DNA of 57,515 nt from Lachnospiraceae bacterium (GCA_017622505.1 JAGAQZ010000106.1:1-57515); one strand, 5' to 3'. Positions 1 through 6,926 are shown, counted from the first letter of the stretch. Program-made: numbers and translations. Notes: generated by a model not told the origin, from the sequence alone.

Positions 1-1
1 A

Positions 2-892
2 ACAGATACAAGATGTATAGGAGAGCATTTGTTATCTGTAGACCGAAAGCAAGATATGAGAGAAGCATTAAATGAAACTCATAAAAATGGTGTTGCTTCT
101 TTTCGGTCTAAATTCAACGAATTGGAGTATCAGTTTGAACTAAGCCGTATAGATACTGATGATAAAGTGCATGGAATGGTAATTTTGGCATTTGATGTAA
201 CGGAGCAGCTGAACGCAGAGAAACATCGAAGAGAGTTTACCGCTAATGTATCACATGAGTTGAAGACACCGTTACAATCTATTATGGGGTCAGCTGAGTT
301 GATTGAAAATGGTATCGTAAAAGAAGATGATTTACCAAGGTTTGTAGGACATATTAGAAAAGAAGCTTCCCGGTTGGTTGTTCTTGTGGATGATATCATT
401 AGGTTGTCACAGCTTGATGAAGGGGGAGAAATGCCTTTTGAGGATGTATCACTACGTGTGATTGCACAAGAAGTATGTGAAACCTTAAGCGATGCAGCAA
501 AGATAAAAGGAGTATCTCTGGAAGTCAAAGGTGATGATGGAGTTATCAATGGAGTAAGAAGGCTATTGTATGAGATTGTATATAATCTGTGTGATAATGC
601 AATCAAATACAATCATACAGACGGATGTGTGACGATTGATATTCATGAGACCCCAAATAAGGTATGTATTAGCGTTGCAGATAATGGTATCGGGATTGCT
701 CCGGAATATCAGGATAAGATATTTGAACGTTTTTATCGTGTGGACAAGAGTCATTCTAAGCAGTCAGGCGGAACCGGACTTGGATTATCAATTGTTAAGC
801 ATGCAGTAAAGCATCATAATGGTAAGATTGCCGTGGATAGTAAGTTGGGTAAAGGAACTACTATATCTGTTGAGTTTTCGAGGAATAAGTAG
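2..892 (+). CDS. sensor histidine kinase, 5'-truncated by the window edge
   Basis: This is the C-terminal 296 residues of a two-component sensor kinase of the PhoR/WalK type. It would autophosphorylate on a histidine and pass the phosphate to a response regulator, probably encoded just upstream outside the window. Counting from the TTG at 29, the tail of a PAS-like sensor domain comes first (about 1-60). Then come the H box with SHELKTP (His at about 76), the N box NLCDNAIKYN (about 187), DNGIGIA (about 218) and GTGLGLS (about 248), followed by a normal family C-terminus. The frame is open from base 2 with no ribosome site before the TTG at 29, so the true start lies upstream. No membrane segment is visible in this part. 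The kinase identity is firm; the signal and the partner are unknown. Confidence 0.95.
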   Translation, partial: TDTRCIGEHLLSVDRKQDMREALNETHKNGVASFRSKFNELEYQFELSRIDTDDKVHGMVILAFDVTEQLNAEKHRREFTANVSHELKTPLQSIMGSAELIENGIVKEDDLPRFVGHIRKEASRLVVLVDDIIRLSQLDEGGEMPFEDVSLRVIAQEVCETLSDAAKIKGVSLEVKGDDGVINGVRRLLYEIVYNLCDNAIKYNHTDGCVTIDIHETPNKVCISVADNGIGIAPEYQDKIFERFYRVDKSHSKQSGGTGLGLSIVKHAVKHHNGKIAVDSKLGKGTTISVEFSRNK

Positions 893-914
893 TAGAGAAA
901 ATATAGAATTATGG

Positions 915-950
915 AAAAGTCGTAGTTTGTGATACAACTATGACTTTTTT
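915..950 (+). terminator. intrinsic terminator after the histidine kinase
   Basis: A 13-bp stem with one G-U pair (AAAAGTCGTAGTT, 915-927, with 936-948) and an 8-base loop is followed by a run of T. It ends the kinase transcript. Confidence 0.8.
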
Positions 951-1031
951 ATATATATTTATATGTTTTTTGTTAAATAATAGTATTAAAGTTTTTAAGT
1001 AAGTTGTGAGTTAAAATTTGAAAAGAAGTAT

Positions 1032-1060
1032 TGGAAAAATGTCACGAAAATTATACAATA
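1032..1060 (+). promoter_or_regulatory. sigma-A promoter of the AbiEi-like antitoxin gene
   Basis: TTGGAA (1032-1037), 17 bases, then TACAAT (1055-1060). The -10 element lies inside the inverted repeat at 1042-1069, as expected for an autorepressed antitoxin promoter. Confidence 0.65.
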
Positions 1061-1069
1061 ATCGTGACA
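1042..1069. promoter_or_regulatory. inverted-repeat operator overlapping the antitoxin promoter
   Basis: GTCACGA (1042-1048) and TCGTGAC (1063-1069) form a perfect 7-bp inverted repeat. It spans from inside the promoter spacer to past the -10 element. AbiEi-type antitoxins are known to bind such repeats and repress their own operon; that this protein does so is inferred. Confidence 0.6.
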
Positions 1070-1088
1070 AAACAAGGAGAGTGGTTTT

Positions 1089-1559
1089 ATGGCAAGCGGC
1101 ATTTATACAGAAATAAAGAAGAGAATAGAGTTGGCTGAACCGGGAACAGTTTTTTTGACATCGGATTTTACGGATATTGCGACAACAACAACAGTTAGAA
1201 AATGTCTTGGAAGACAAGTTGAAGAAAAGAATATAAGAAGAATTATGGACGGAGTGTATGAAAAACCGGTATATAGTAAGTTGCTTAAAGAGTATATTCC
1301 TGCAAATCCAGATGCGATAGCATATGCGATTGCCAGAAGTTTTCGTTGGACCATTGCACCACGTGGAGACGTAGCATTAAATAAGCTGGGACTATCTACA
1401 CAGGTTCCTGTTGTTTGGTCCTATATTAGTGACGGACCTTATAGAAAATTTTCGTGGGATAATATTACATTGTTTTTTAAACATCGTGCGAATAGAGAGA
1501 TTTCATTTATGTCTGAAGGCCATAATGAACGAATGATTATAGAATTTGTAAAAAAGTAA
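1089..1559 (+). CDS. orphan AbiEi/DUF6088-type antitoxin-like transcriptional regulator
   Basis: A 156-residue protein resembling the DUF6088/AbiEi antitoxin-like family. It has an N-terminal winged-helix-like segment (about 1-60, with YTEIKKRI and VEEKNIRRIMDGVYEKP) and the characteristic central stretch IARSFRWTIAPRGDVALNKLGL (about 85-107), followed by strands. Family members are usually the antitoxin half of type IV abortive-infection systems, paired with an AbiEii nucleotidyltransferase toxin. No toxin gene follows: the next gene is the unrelated receiver-like protein. The C-terminus stops at about the point where longer relatives continue, as I remember the family, so it may be trimmed. 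The ATG has AAGGAGAG eight bases upstream. It sits alone behind its own promoter and operator. It may be a solo regulator or the relic of a lost toxin pair. Confidence 0.7.
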   Translation: MASGIYTEIKKRIELAEPGTVFLTSDFTDIATTTTVRKCLGRQVEEKNIRRIMDGVYEKPVYSKLLKEYIPANPDAIAYAIARSFRWTIAPRGDVALNKLGLSTQVPVVWSYISDGPYRKFSWDNITLFFKHRANREISFMSEGHNERMIIEFVKK

Positions 1560-1588
1560 TTATAATAGTATACCGGATGTTTTCAATG

Positions 1589-1618
1589 CTGACTTAGACG
1601 AGTAGACTATGCTATAAT
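1589..1618 (+). promoter_or_regulatory. extended -10 promoter of the receiver-like gene
   Basis: CTGACT (1589-1594), 18 bases, TATAAT (1613-1618) preceded by TGC, which makes an extended -10. The transcript would start about 20 bases before the start codon. Confidence 0.6.
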
Positions 1619-1644
1619 AGGAATTGTTACGGGGAGGAGATAAA

Positions 1645-1959
1645 ATGGCTGTTTTAAAATCAATGCATAATGTTAAAATATGGGTAGACGATATCCGCCC
1701 TGTCCCTGAAGGATATGAGGGGACTAAAACCGTCAATGAAACCAAGGCATTGATTGAGCAGATTGAGTCAGCAGGCGGTAGCATCGATTTGATTGACTTA
1801 GACCATGATCTTGGCGATTATGCAGCCTACGGTGGCGATGCCATCAAAATCCTGGACTATTTGGTGGAGCGAGAAACCTTTTATCCGATAGCGATTCATA
1901 CTGCGAATCCTGTAGGCAGGGCGAATATGGAGAGAATGATCAGAAGGTTCTGGCCGTAG
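1645..1959 (+). CDS. solo receiver-like protein (cREC family)
   Basis: A 104-residue single-domain protein. It matches what I know of the 'cyclic-phosphate processing receiver' family: VDDIRPVPEGYEG near the N-terminus, the acidic motif LIDLDHDLGDY (about residues 50-60) and HTANPVGRANM near the C-terminus. The fold is like a response-regulator receiver, but it has no output domain and the acidic cluster differs from a normal phospho-acceptor pocket. The biochemical role of the family is not settled; links to RNA repair have been proposed from genome context. I chose the ATG at 1645 because GGGGAGGAG lies just upstream; the TTG at 1624 has no ribosome site. It is monocistronic, with no kinase or RNA-repair gene beside it. 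Confidence 0.7.
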   Translation: MAVLKSMHNVKIWVDDIRPVPEGYEGTKTVNETKALIEQIESAGGSIDLIDLDHDLGDYAAYGGDAIKILDYLVERETFYPIAIHTANPVGRANMERMIRRFWP

Positions 1960-2028
1960 CAATGGTGGCATAGACAGAAAACTTTTTATTGTTTATAATT
2001 GCAATATAGTTAAATTTGGGGGAAACAA

Positions 2029-2802
2029 ATGAAACAACTTTTGATAATACCGAAGCAGGATGAATTGGAAGAGTATTTGTCTGTGGCTGAAGAGTATAAG
2101 CTTGGATTTGAATATAACGACTTCTTTTTGCCGGATTTGCTGGATGATGAGGAGAAGTTAAAAGATGTAATTGCGAAGTACAGGGCCTGTGAGTTGCCGA
2201 AGTATACTACTTTGCATGGCGCTTTCTTTGATGTTATTCCCTTCAGTGCGGACAAGCGAATTCAGGAGATTTCCGACAGAAGAATCCGACAGAGTATTGA
2301 GATTGCCAAAGAGCTTGGGGCGAAGGCGGTAATTTTTCATACGAATTATAATCCTTTCTTAAATTCGTCAGCATATATGGAAAGCTGGTTGCAGAGTAAT
2401 GCAGAATATTGGAGCGGTATTTTGAAGGAATATCCGGATATTAATATTTATTTGGAAAATATGTTTGATACCACGCCGGATTTGATGGTGGCACTTTCCG
2501 AACAATTATGCGGTTATGGTAATTACGGTGTCTGTCTGGATTATGCCCATGCGTCATTGTCGGATGCGGAACCGGCAGTTTGGGCGGAACGTCTTGGCAA
2601 ATATGTGAAACATATCCACATCAACGATAATGATTTGGTCAGTGATTTGCACCTTGCATGGGGAGACGGAAAGATTAATCGGGAGAGTTTTTATCGGTGT
2701 TATGAACGATATATGCAAGATGCTACTGTTTTGATTGAGACATCTACAATGGATAATGTAAAGAAATCATTGGAGATGTTAAAGAAAGAAAATTTTATAT
2801 AA
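2029..2802 (+). CDS. sugar phosphate isomerase/epimerase-like TIM-barrel protein
   Basis: A 257-residue protein of the xylose-isomerase-like TIM-barrel (AP endonuclease 2) superfamily, which includes sugar isomerases, epimerases and endonuclease IV. Visible signs are TLHGAFFDV (about 63), AKAVIFHTNY (about 97), IYLENMFDTTPDLM (about 135), GVCLDYAHASL (about 168), VKHIHINDND (about 193) and a late VLIETST (about 236). These acidic and histidine residues sit at strand ends as in metal-binding members. The length is normal. The ATG has GGGGGAA seven bases upstream. No neighbour gives a pathway, so the substrate is unknown. It ends at a strong bidirectional terminator. Confidence 0.85.
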   Translation: MKQLLIIPKQDELEEYLSVAEEYKLGFEYNDFFLPDLLDDEEKLKDVIAKYRACELPKYTTLHGAFFDVIPFSADKRIQEISDRRIRQSIEIAKELGAKAVIFHTNYNPFLNSSAYMESWLQSNAEYWSGILKEYPDINIYLENMFDTTPDLMVALSEQLCGYGNYGVCLDYAHASLSDAEPAVWAERLGKYVKHIHINDNDLVSDLHLAWGDGKINRESFYRCYERYMQDATVLIETSTMDNVKKSLEMLKKENFI

Positions 2803-2821
2803 TAAATAGTTTTACCAAAAT

Positions 2822-2858
2822 AAAAGTTGCCCGAGCGAAGTGCTTGGGCAACTTTTTT
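2822..2858. terminator. bidirectional intrinsic terminator
   Basis: A long hairpin (AAAAGTTGCCC paired with GGGCAACTTTT, plus AGC/GCT inside) flanked by A-runs and T-runs, between two convergent genes. It can serve both strands. Confidence 0.9.
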
Positions 2859-2867
2859 AATTATATG

Positions 2868-3965
2868 TTATTTTAAAACTAACTCATTCCATCTTGTGGT
2901 AGAAACAAAACCGATGTATGTCTTACCGGTGTTTAATGTAATTTCTTCACCGTCTGAATTGTAGAACTTGGTGGGATCGGTATCCATACCTTTTTCCCAG
3001 GTTACAGGAATTGCCTGTCCGCCTGTGATATAGTAACCATTGCCACTTTCGTTTAAAACGTTGAACTGCATATATCCGTTGGAATCATACTGAGTAATGT
3101 CTGCGCACTGAAGAATGACATTGGTGAAAGATAACTGTGCATCGTCGTTCTCAGGGTCGATATGTGCCATTCCGTATTCATAGTAAAGATACTTGCCGCT
3201 TTCTTCGTCATACTCTAATTCTGATGAGTTATGAGGGAAGGGAAGGTCAACTAAAGTACATTCCTTTGCGTTGTATTCTTCTGATAAATCCACGGGCTCC
3301 GCAGGATCAGCAAACTGCCAGTGAGGACCCGGATAGTATTCGTTGTATTCGGAGTCATAGTTTGCTGCTTCAATTCTTTCGGCAATTTCGCCTTCTGTAA
3401 CATATTCAGTAAACTCACGAGGTTTTCCGTTCTCGATACGGGCAAAACCGCCGCTTAAGTTATCTACCCAAGGATTTCCTAAAAATGCATCGATATAAAA
3501 AGGACCGCCGTCGTGAATAAGAATTGCGTTGTATTCGGGTGCGATTACAAAGTGAGTGGGACGTACGCTACGGATACTTCCGAAACGGGTGATGCTGCCC
3601 CAGTCCTTTACGATACACATGAAACGTGTTACTTCACCGTTGGCAGTACTGTTCATCATTTCATAAACAATATCGGCCTGTGTTAATCCATAGTGATCCA
3701 AAGCGGTTTTTTCATTGTCAACCATAATGGCAACGGGACGTTGGTTCTCGATGTCCAAACTGATCCATTCATTGGTTAACTCACTTCGATAACTGTTCTC
3801 GGGAGCAACTTCTTCTACCACTTCTTCTGATTCTGATTCGATTTCAATACTTACGAGTTCAGTAGTAGGTTCGCTGCTTACTGCTTCTTCCTCTTTGCCG
3901 CAACCGGTCATCATACCAAATGCAAGTACTGTAGAAAGAAGAAGGGCAAAAACTTTTTTCTTCAT
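2868..3965 (-). CDS. DUF3048 (YerB-like) lipoprotein
   Basis: A 365-residue lipoprotein. The first 20 residues form a lipoprotein signal (MKKKVFALLLS..., lipobox MTGC), followed by a Glu/Ser-rich linker to about residue 55. The rest matches the DUF3048 N- and C-terminal domains: RPVAIMVDN, DIVYEMM, VTRFMCI, RFGSIRSVRP and PVTWEKGM. The B. subtilis relative is YerB; no enzyme activity is established. I place the start at 3965 because AAAGGAA lies eight bases upstream and the signal peptide begins there. The longer open frame to 4244 would bury the signal. A promoter with a possible Spo0A box precedes it (4009-4037). It is expected on the outer face of the membrane. Confidence 0.92.
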   Translation of the reverse strand: MKKKVFALLLSTVLAFGMMTGCGKEEEAVSSEPTTELVSIEIESESEEVVEEVAPENSYRSELTNEWISLDIENQRPVAIMVDNEKTALDHYGLTQADIVYEMMNSTANGEVTRFMCIVKDWGSITRFGSIRSVRPTHFVIAPEYNAILIHDGGPFYIDAFLGNPWVDNLSGGFARIENGKPREFTEYVTEGEIAERIEAANYDSEYNEYYPGPHWQFADPAEPVDLSEEYNAKECTLVDLPFPHNSSELEYDEESGKYLYYEYGMAHIDPENDDAQLSFTNVILQCADITQYDSNGYMQFNVLNESGNGYYITGGQAIPVTWEKGMDTDPTKFYNSDGEEITLNTGKTYIGFVSTTRWNELVLK

Positions 3966-4008
3966 TATTAAAATTCCTTTCTTTATTGCTAAAAATCTTT
4001 TCCCTAAC

Positions 4009-4037
4009 AGTTTACTACACGATTCGACAGTATGCAA
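4009..4037 (-). promoter_or_regulatory. promoter of the DUF3048 gene with an internal Spo0A-type box
   Basis: Read on the minus strand: TTGCAT, 17 bases, TAAACT. The spacer contains TGTCGAA (4023-4029), an exact match to the 0A-box consensus TGNCGAA. A protein bound there would lie between the -35 and -10 elements. Confidence 0.5.
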
Positions 4038-4095
4038 GAAGGTTATTTTATTTCCGACTATTTTAATGAAAATAAAAGAAGAATGATGAGATACA

Positions 4096-4116
4096 CATTC
4101 AACTATGCGTTGAATG
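4096..4116. promoter_or_regulatory. 8-bp inverted repeat between divergent genes
   Basis: CATTCAAC, 5 bases, GTTGAATG: a perfect dyad of operator size between the DUF3048 gene and the small gene at 4186. The binding protein is unknown. Confidence 0.35.
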
Positions 4117-4185
4117 ACAAAATAAAGGCTGTGCGCTACACTACATATACGACCCCAAAATGAAAAGAAAAATGGAGGGAAAAAT

Positions 4186-4374
4186 ATGGCAATGATGACA
4201 TCCGCATACGCGAATAAAGTTTTAAAGAAATTAAATGACGACAAAGAATTTTGGCGCAGAAAAGAAGCAGAGGGGCATACATACGTGGCAGCTCTTGATG
4301 AGGAGCCGGTGATTCCGTTGTTTATTTATGATGTAATGTTCATCGTTTCAGAAGGTGGAATAATAGATATATGA
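4186..4374 (+). CDS. small hypothetical protein
   Basis: A 62-residue product with a strong ribosome site (GGAGGG six bases before the ATG). The first 48 residues are hydrophilic and Lys/Glu-rich (SAYANKVLKKLNDDKEFW, then AALDEEPVIP). The last 14 change abruptly to a hydrophobic, low-complexity tail (FIYDVMFIVSEGG). I have a faint recollection of longer Lachnospiraceae hypothetical proteins that start this way and stay hydrophilic, but cannot verify it. If so, this copy is frameshifted or recombined near 4315. No function can be assigned. Confidence 0.5.
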   Translation: MAMMTSAYANKVLKKLNDDKEFWRRKEAEGHTYVAALDEEPVIPLFIYDVMFIVSEGGIIDI

Positions 4375-4516
4375 TCGGTTTGCAGAAAACTTTTGCCTTC
4401 ATTTGAGGGCGAGGCGCGGAAGTTCGGTTTCAAGCGTCATTTTTGACGAAAATAAAGCTATGAACGAAACGGTTTAAAAGTGAGTTAAGGAAAAATTAAA
4501 AAGTTAAAAAATATAC

Positions 4517-4545
4517 TTGCAAAACATATAAAGAAATGATATTCT
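4517..4545 (+). promoter_or_regulatory. possible promoter of the XRE regulator gene
   Basis: TTGCAA (4517-4522), 17 bases, TATTCT (4540-4545). A perfect TATAAT (4545-4550) overlaps but has no -35 at the right distance. A GC-rich dyad (CGCCG/CGGCG) follows in the leader. Confidence 0.4.
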
Positions 4546-4609
4546 ATAATATTCGCCGACGGATAATAGGGAGAACGGCGATAAAAGTAACTGTTAACCT
4601 TAACTGCGA

Positions 4610-4628
4610 GTGTTTGCGCAACAAACAC
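4610..4628 (+). promoter_or_regulatory. hairpin immediately before the XRE gene ribosome site
   Basis: GTGTTTG (4610-4616) and CAAACAC (4622-4628) form a perfect 7-bp hairpin with a CGCAA loop. It ends one base before the AAAGGAGG ribosome site. It may be an RNA control element or an operator. Confidence 0.4.
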
Positions 4629-4641
4629 AAAGGAGGCCGTA

Positions 4642-4944
4642 ATGGTTTGTAGAACAGAATACGATATGAAAGTCATAGGCAGAAACCTTCGACGCTTACG
4701 TGAAAAGAAACGTTTGAGCGTGGAGCAGGTAAGAGAATACCTCTGCTTAGGCTCTGTACAGGCTGTGTACAAGTACGAAGCCGGTGTGGGTTACCCGCAA
4801 GCGGATACGTTGTTGGCTCTTATGGAGTTATACGACGTAGGCGTCAATGAAATAGTGAGGGATTATGAAGAGGAGCTGTGCTCCTCTTTTGACGTTTTAG
4901 GGAAAATTTTTCTATTCTTTTATGAAAACTTGAATACTTTGTAA
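4642..4944 (+). CDS. XRE-family HTH regulator
   Basis: A 100-residue protein with one helix-turn-helix of the Cro/CI type at about residues 8-70: IGRNLRRLREKKRLSVEQV, then VQAVYKYEAGVGYPQADTLLALMELYDV. The ATG has GGAGG five bases upstream. Similar small regulators usually end soon after the HTH. Here about 30 more residues follow, and their coding sequence contains a terminator-like hairpin (4868-4890), so the natural stop codon may have been lost. It lies 36 bases before the ECF sigma gene and could regulate that operon. Its ligand and targets are unknown. Confidence 0.88.
   Translation: MVCRTEYDMKVIGRNLRRLREKKRLSVEQVREYLCLGSVQAVYKYEAGVGYPQADTLLALMELYDVGVNEIVRDYEEELCSSFDVLGKIFLFFYENLNTL
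4868..4890 (+). terminator. terminator-like hairpin inside the XRE reading frame
   Basis: AAGAGGAGC (4868-4876), loop TGT, GCTCCTCTT (4880-4888), then TT: a perfect 9-bp stem with a T-run, lying within the coding sequence about 55 bases before its stop codon. Confidence 0.55.
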
Positions 4945-4980
4945 ATTGTGCTACGTTTATATCATTGAAAAAGACAGGAG

Positions 4981-5505
4981 GTGGGGAACATCGATTCAAA
5001 AGACAACTTCATACGATTGATTGAAAAGTACCAAAATCTTGTGTTCTCCATCTGCTTAAAAATGACAGGGGATTATTTCACGGCAGAAGATTTGGCGCAA
5101 GAGACCTTCATCTCGGCTTATAAGCATCTGGATGAATTCGACGGACAATCGGAGAAAGCGTGGCTTTGCCGGATTGCCGGAAATAAATGTATCGATTATC
5201 ACAGGGCGGCGGCAAGGCGGATGGTGCCTACAACGGAAGAGGATATGCCGGAAGAGAAACTGAAATCTTCGGAAGGTCCGTTACAAACAGTGCTCAACCG
5301 GCAAGTGATGGAGGAATTACAAAGGTGCTGCGAGGAATTACAGGAACCTTATAAAGAGGTGGCGTTGATGCACTTTTTAGAAGGACGGACTGCGAAAGAG
5401 ATTGCAGAGCAGACAGGCATTGGAGTTAATACGATACAGACAAGGATTTATCGCGCAAGAGAGAAATTAAAAATTAGCTATAGAAAGGAGATGCTGGAAG
5501 GATGA
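4981..5505 (+). CDS. ECF-subfamily RNA polymerase sigma factor
   Basis: A 174-residue sigma-70 family factor of the extracytoplasmic-function group. Region 2 spans about residues 8-75, with DLAQETFISAYKHLDEF (the core-binding and -10 recognition helix). Region 4 spans about 115-165, with ALMHFLEGRTAKEIAEQTGIGVNTIQTRIYRAREKL. The only canonical in-frame start near the ribosome site is a GTG at 4981 that overlaps the last base of AGGAGG (4976-4981). The in-frame ATC at 4990 has ideal spacing of 8 but is a rare start codon. The stop overlaps the next gene (ATGA), which is its likely membrane anti-sigma factor, so the pair is translationally coupled. The inducing signal is unknown. Confidence 0.95.
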   Translation: MGNIDSKDNFIRLIEKYQNLVFSICLKMTGDYFTAEDLAQETFISAYKHLDEFDGQSEKAWLCRIAGNKCIDYHRAAARRMVPTTEEDMPEEKLKSSEGPLQTVLNRQVMEELQRCCEELQEPYKEVALMHFLEGRTAKEIAEQTGIGVNTIQTRIYRAREKLKISYRKEMLEG

Positions 5506-6101
5506 TATTACATAGTGAATATTTAACGGATGAAGAATTAGAACTGCTTATTTCGGAAACGGAAGACGACCTTGTGCCGGCACCTCCGGAAATGGCCGAT
5601 AGGATAGTGAATATCATATGGAAGGAAACACAGGTTAAAGAAAATAGTGTGGCTGCGGAAACGAGGAGTAAGACCTGTCAAAGCAAAAAGAATGGAAAAC
5701 GACGGGAGTTTGCAACATATTGTTTCCGCGTGGCGATGTCGGTTGCGGCAGCGATTGCGTTTATGTGTATTGTGCCCCATCTGCCGGGTTTTGATGAATA
5801 CGGCGTGGAACCTGAAGTGCAGGAGTATGCAGACAAGGAAGCATATTTGAAAGAGAACGGTAGTGAGCCGCGGCAGGAAGTGTACACTACATATCCCACC
5901 CGGGAGGAAGTTTTAAATGATAAAAGTTTAATGCAAAGACTTTTGGAAGGTGAAAATATTTTTGACAGTAACCTTGAAGTTCCCGAGGGACCTAAAGCAC
6001 CGGATGAACCGGGAATTACGCCGGGCAATGCTCCGACAACCGGGAACAGAAATATAAATAGGACGATTTATAAATACGAAAACGGAGGACAATTACTATG
6101 A
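5502..6101 (+). CDS. probable membrane anti-sigma factor
   Basis: A 199-residue single-pass protein. It has a cytoplasmic N-terminal part of about 70 residues (LTDEELELLISETEDD, then a helix ADRIVNIIWKET), one membrane segment at about 75-92 (FRVAMSVAAAIAFMCIV) and an outside tail of about 105 residues. The tail is rich in Glu, Pro and Gly and ends in a disordered proline stretch. No zinc-binding anti-sigma motif is visible. The role rests on position (4-bp overlap with the ECF sigma gene) and topology. The outside tail would be the sensor or a site for regulated proteolysis. It also overlaps the next gene by 4 bp. Confidence 0.75.
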   Translation: MILHSEYLTDEELELLISETEDDLVPAPPEMADRIVNIIWKETQVKENSVAAETRSKTCQSKKNGKRREFATYCFRVAMSVAAAIAFMCIVPHLPGFDEYGVEPEVQEYADKEAYLKENGSEPRQEVYTTYPTREEVLNDKSLMQRLLEGENIFDSNLEVPEGPKAPDEPGITPGNAPTTGNRNINRTIYKYENGGQLL

Positions 6102-6628
6102 AAAGAAAGAAAAACGGATTTTTTACATTTATTTGGTCATTTGTGCCGGGGGCGGCAGAGATGTATATGGGTTTTATGAAGTGCGGGCTTAGCCTGATGA
6201 TTTTATTCTTTGCCGGATTCGCATTGGTATTTACAACCAATTATTTTACGGATGTTATGCTGCTTATCCCGGCGCTTGTGTGGTTTTATTCCTTTTTCCA
6301 TGCAAGAAACCTTGCATCATGCCCGGAAGAAATGATACAGGCAATGGATGATGATTTTATTTGGGATAGTTTTAGTGACGGAAGTAAGACCGAAATTACG
6401 AGCCCGACATTGCGTAAGTGGGGTGCGGCAATTTTAATTGTAATAGGTGCGTCTTTGTTATGGCGAAATGTGCGAGATATAATTGCCAATCTGATTCCTA
6501 ACGAATACTGGAATATGATTTGGCCGTTTGTCAATGATGTTCCGCAGATTGTTGTTGCACTTCTTATTATTGCCATTGGTATCGGCCTGATTGTTGGCAA
6601 GAAGAAGGAGGTAAAAGATGGAGAATAG
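6098..6628 (+). CDS. multi-pass membrane protein, TM2-like, in the ECF operon
   Basis: A 176-residue integral membrane protein. The N-terminal 60 residues resemble a TM2-type hairpin: FIWSFVPGAAEMYMGFMKCGL, then two hydrophobic helices to about 70. A soluble loop of about 45 residues follows, then two more helices (about 107-122 and 146-168) and a Lys-rich tail. Start and stop overlap both neighbours by 4 and 11 bases, so it is translated as one unit with the sigma/anti-sigma pair. It is perhaps an accessory sensor or part of the envelope response. No enzyme motif is visible. Confidence 0.75.
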   Translation: MKRKKNGFFTFIWSFVPGAAEMYMGFMKCGLSLMILFFAGFALVFTTNYFTDVMLLIPALVWFYSFFHARNLASCPEEMIQAMDDDFIWDSFSDGSKTEITSPTLRKWGAAILIVIGASLLWRNVRDIIANLIPNEYWNMIWPFVNDVPQIVVALLIIAIGIGLIVGKKKEVKDGE

Positions 6629-6926
6629 TGCAGATGTAAAACCCCGTCGCATGGGAACAATCAGCATTGGTGTTTCGTTGGTGGCGTTTGGTGTGATGTT
6701 TCTTTTGTGCTCTGTATTTGAGATTTTATCTTATGAAACTGTGTTCGCCCTGTGGCCGGTAATTTTAATAGCCTATGGGCTGGAACTTCTTGCGTTCAGT
6801 TTTTTTAGCGGAAAATTAATGTATGATAAGGGCGCGGTTTTTATTATGATTCTTTTGATGCTGTTTGCGGCGGGGATGGCCGGCGTGGATGTGTGTTTCG
6901 AGATAATAAAGTATTTGCAAGTATAG
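6618..6926 (+). CDS. small membrane protein, LiaF/LiaI-like transmembrane region
   Basis: A 102-residue protein with three hydrophobic helices (about 14-34, 41-62 and 72-90). The layout of glycine-containing first helix, LWPVILIAYGLELL and then a third helix resembles the N-terminal membrane part of LiaF-type envelope-stress proteins. Weak similarity is all I can claim. It overlaps the upstream gene by 11 bases and is the last gene of the ECF operon before the terminator at 6936. Confidence 0.7.
   Translation: MENSADVKPRRMGTISIGVSLVAFGVMFLLCSVFEILSYETVFALWPVILIAYGLELLAFSFFSGKLMYDKGAVFIMILLMLFAAGMAGVDVCFEIIKYLQV

Noticed and set aside
3966..4244. N-terminal extension of the DUF3048 frame by 93 residues
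   Set aside because: It would place a hydrophobic stretch before a clear lipoprotein signal, lacks a ribosome site and covers the promoter; the start at 3965 is better.
4444..4450. TGACGAA as a further Spo0A box (also at 18609-18615)
   Set aside because: Exact to the short consensus but not placed in a recognisable promoter; 7-base matches are expected by chance in 57 kb.
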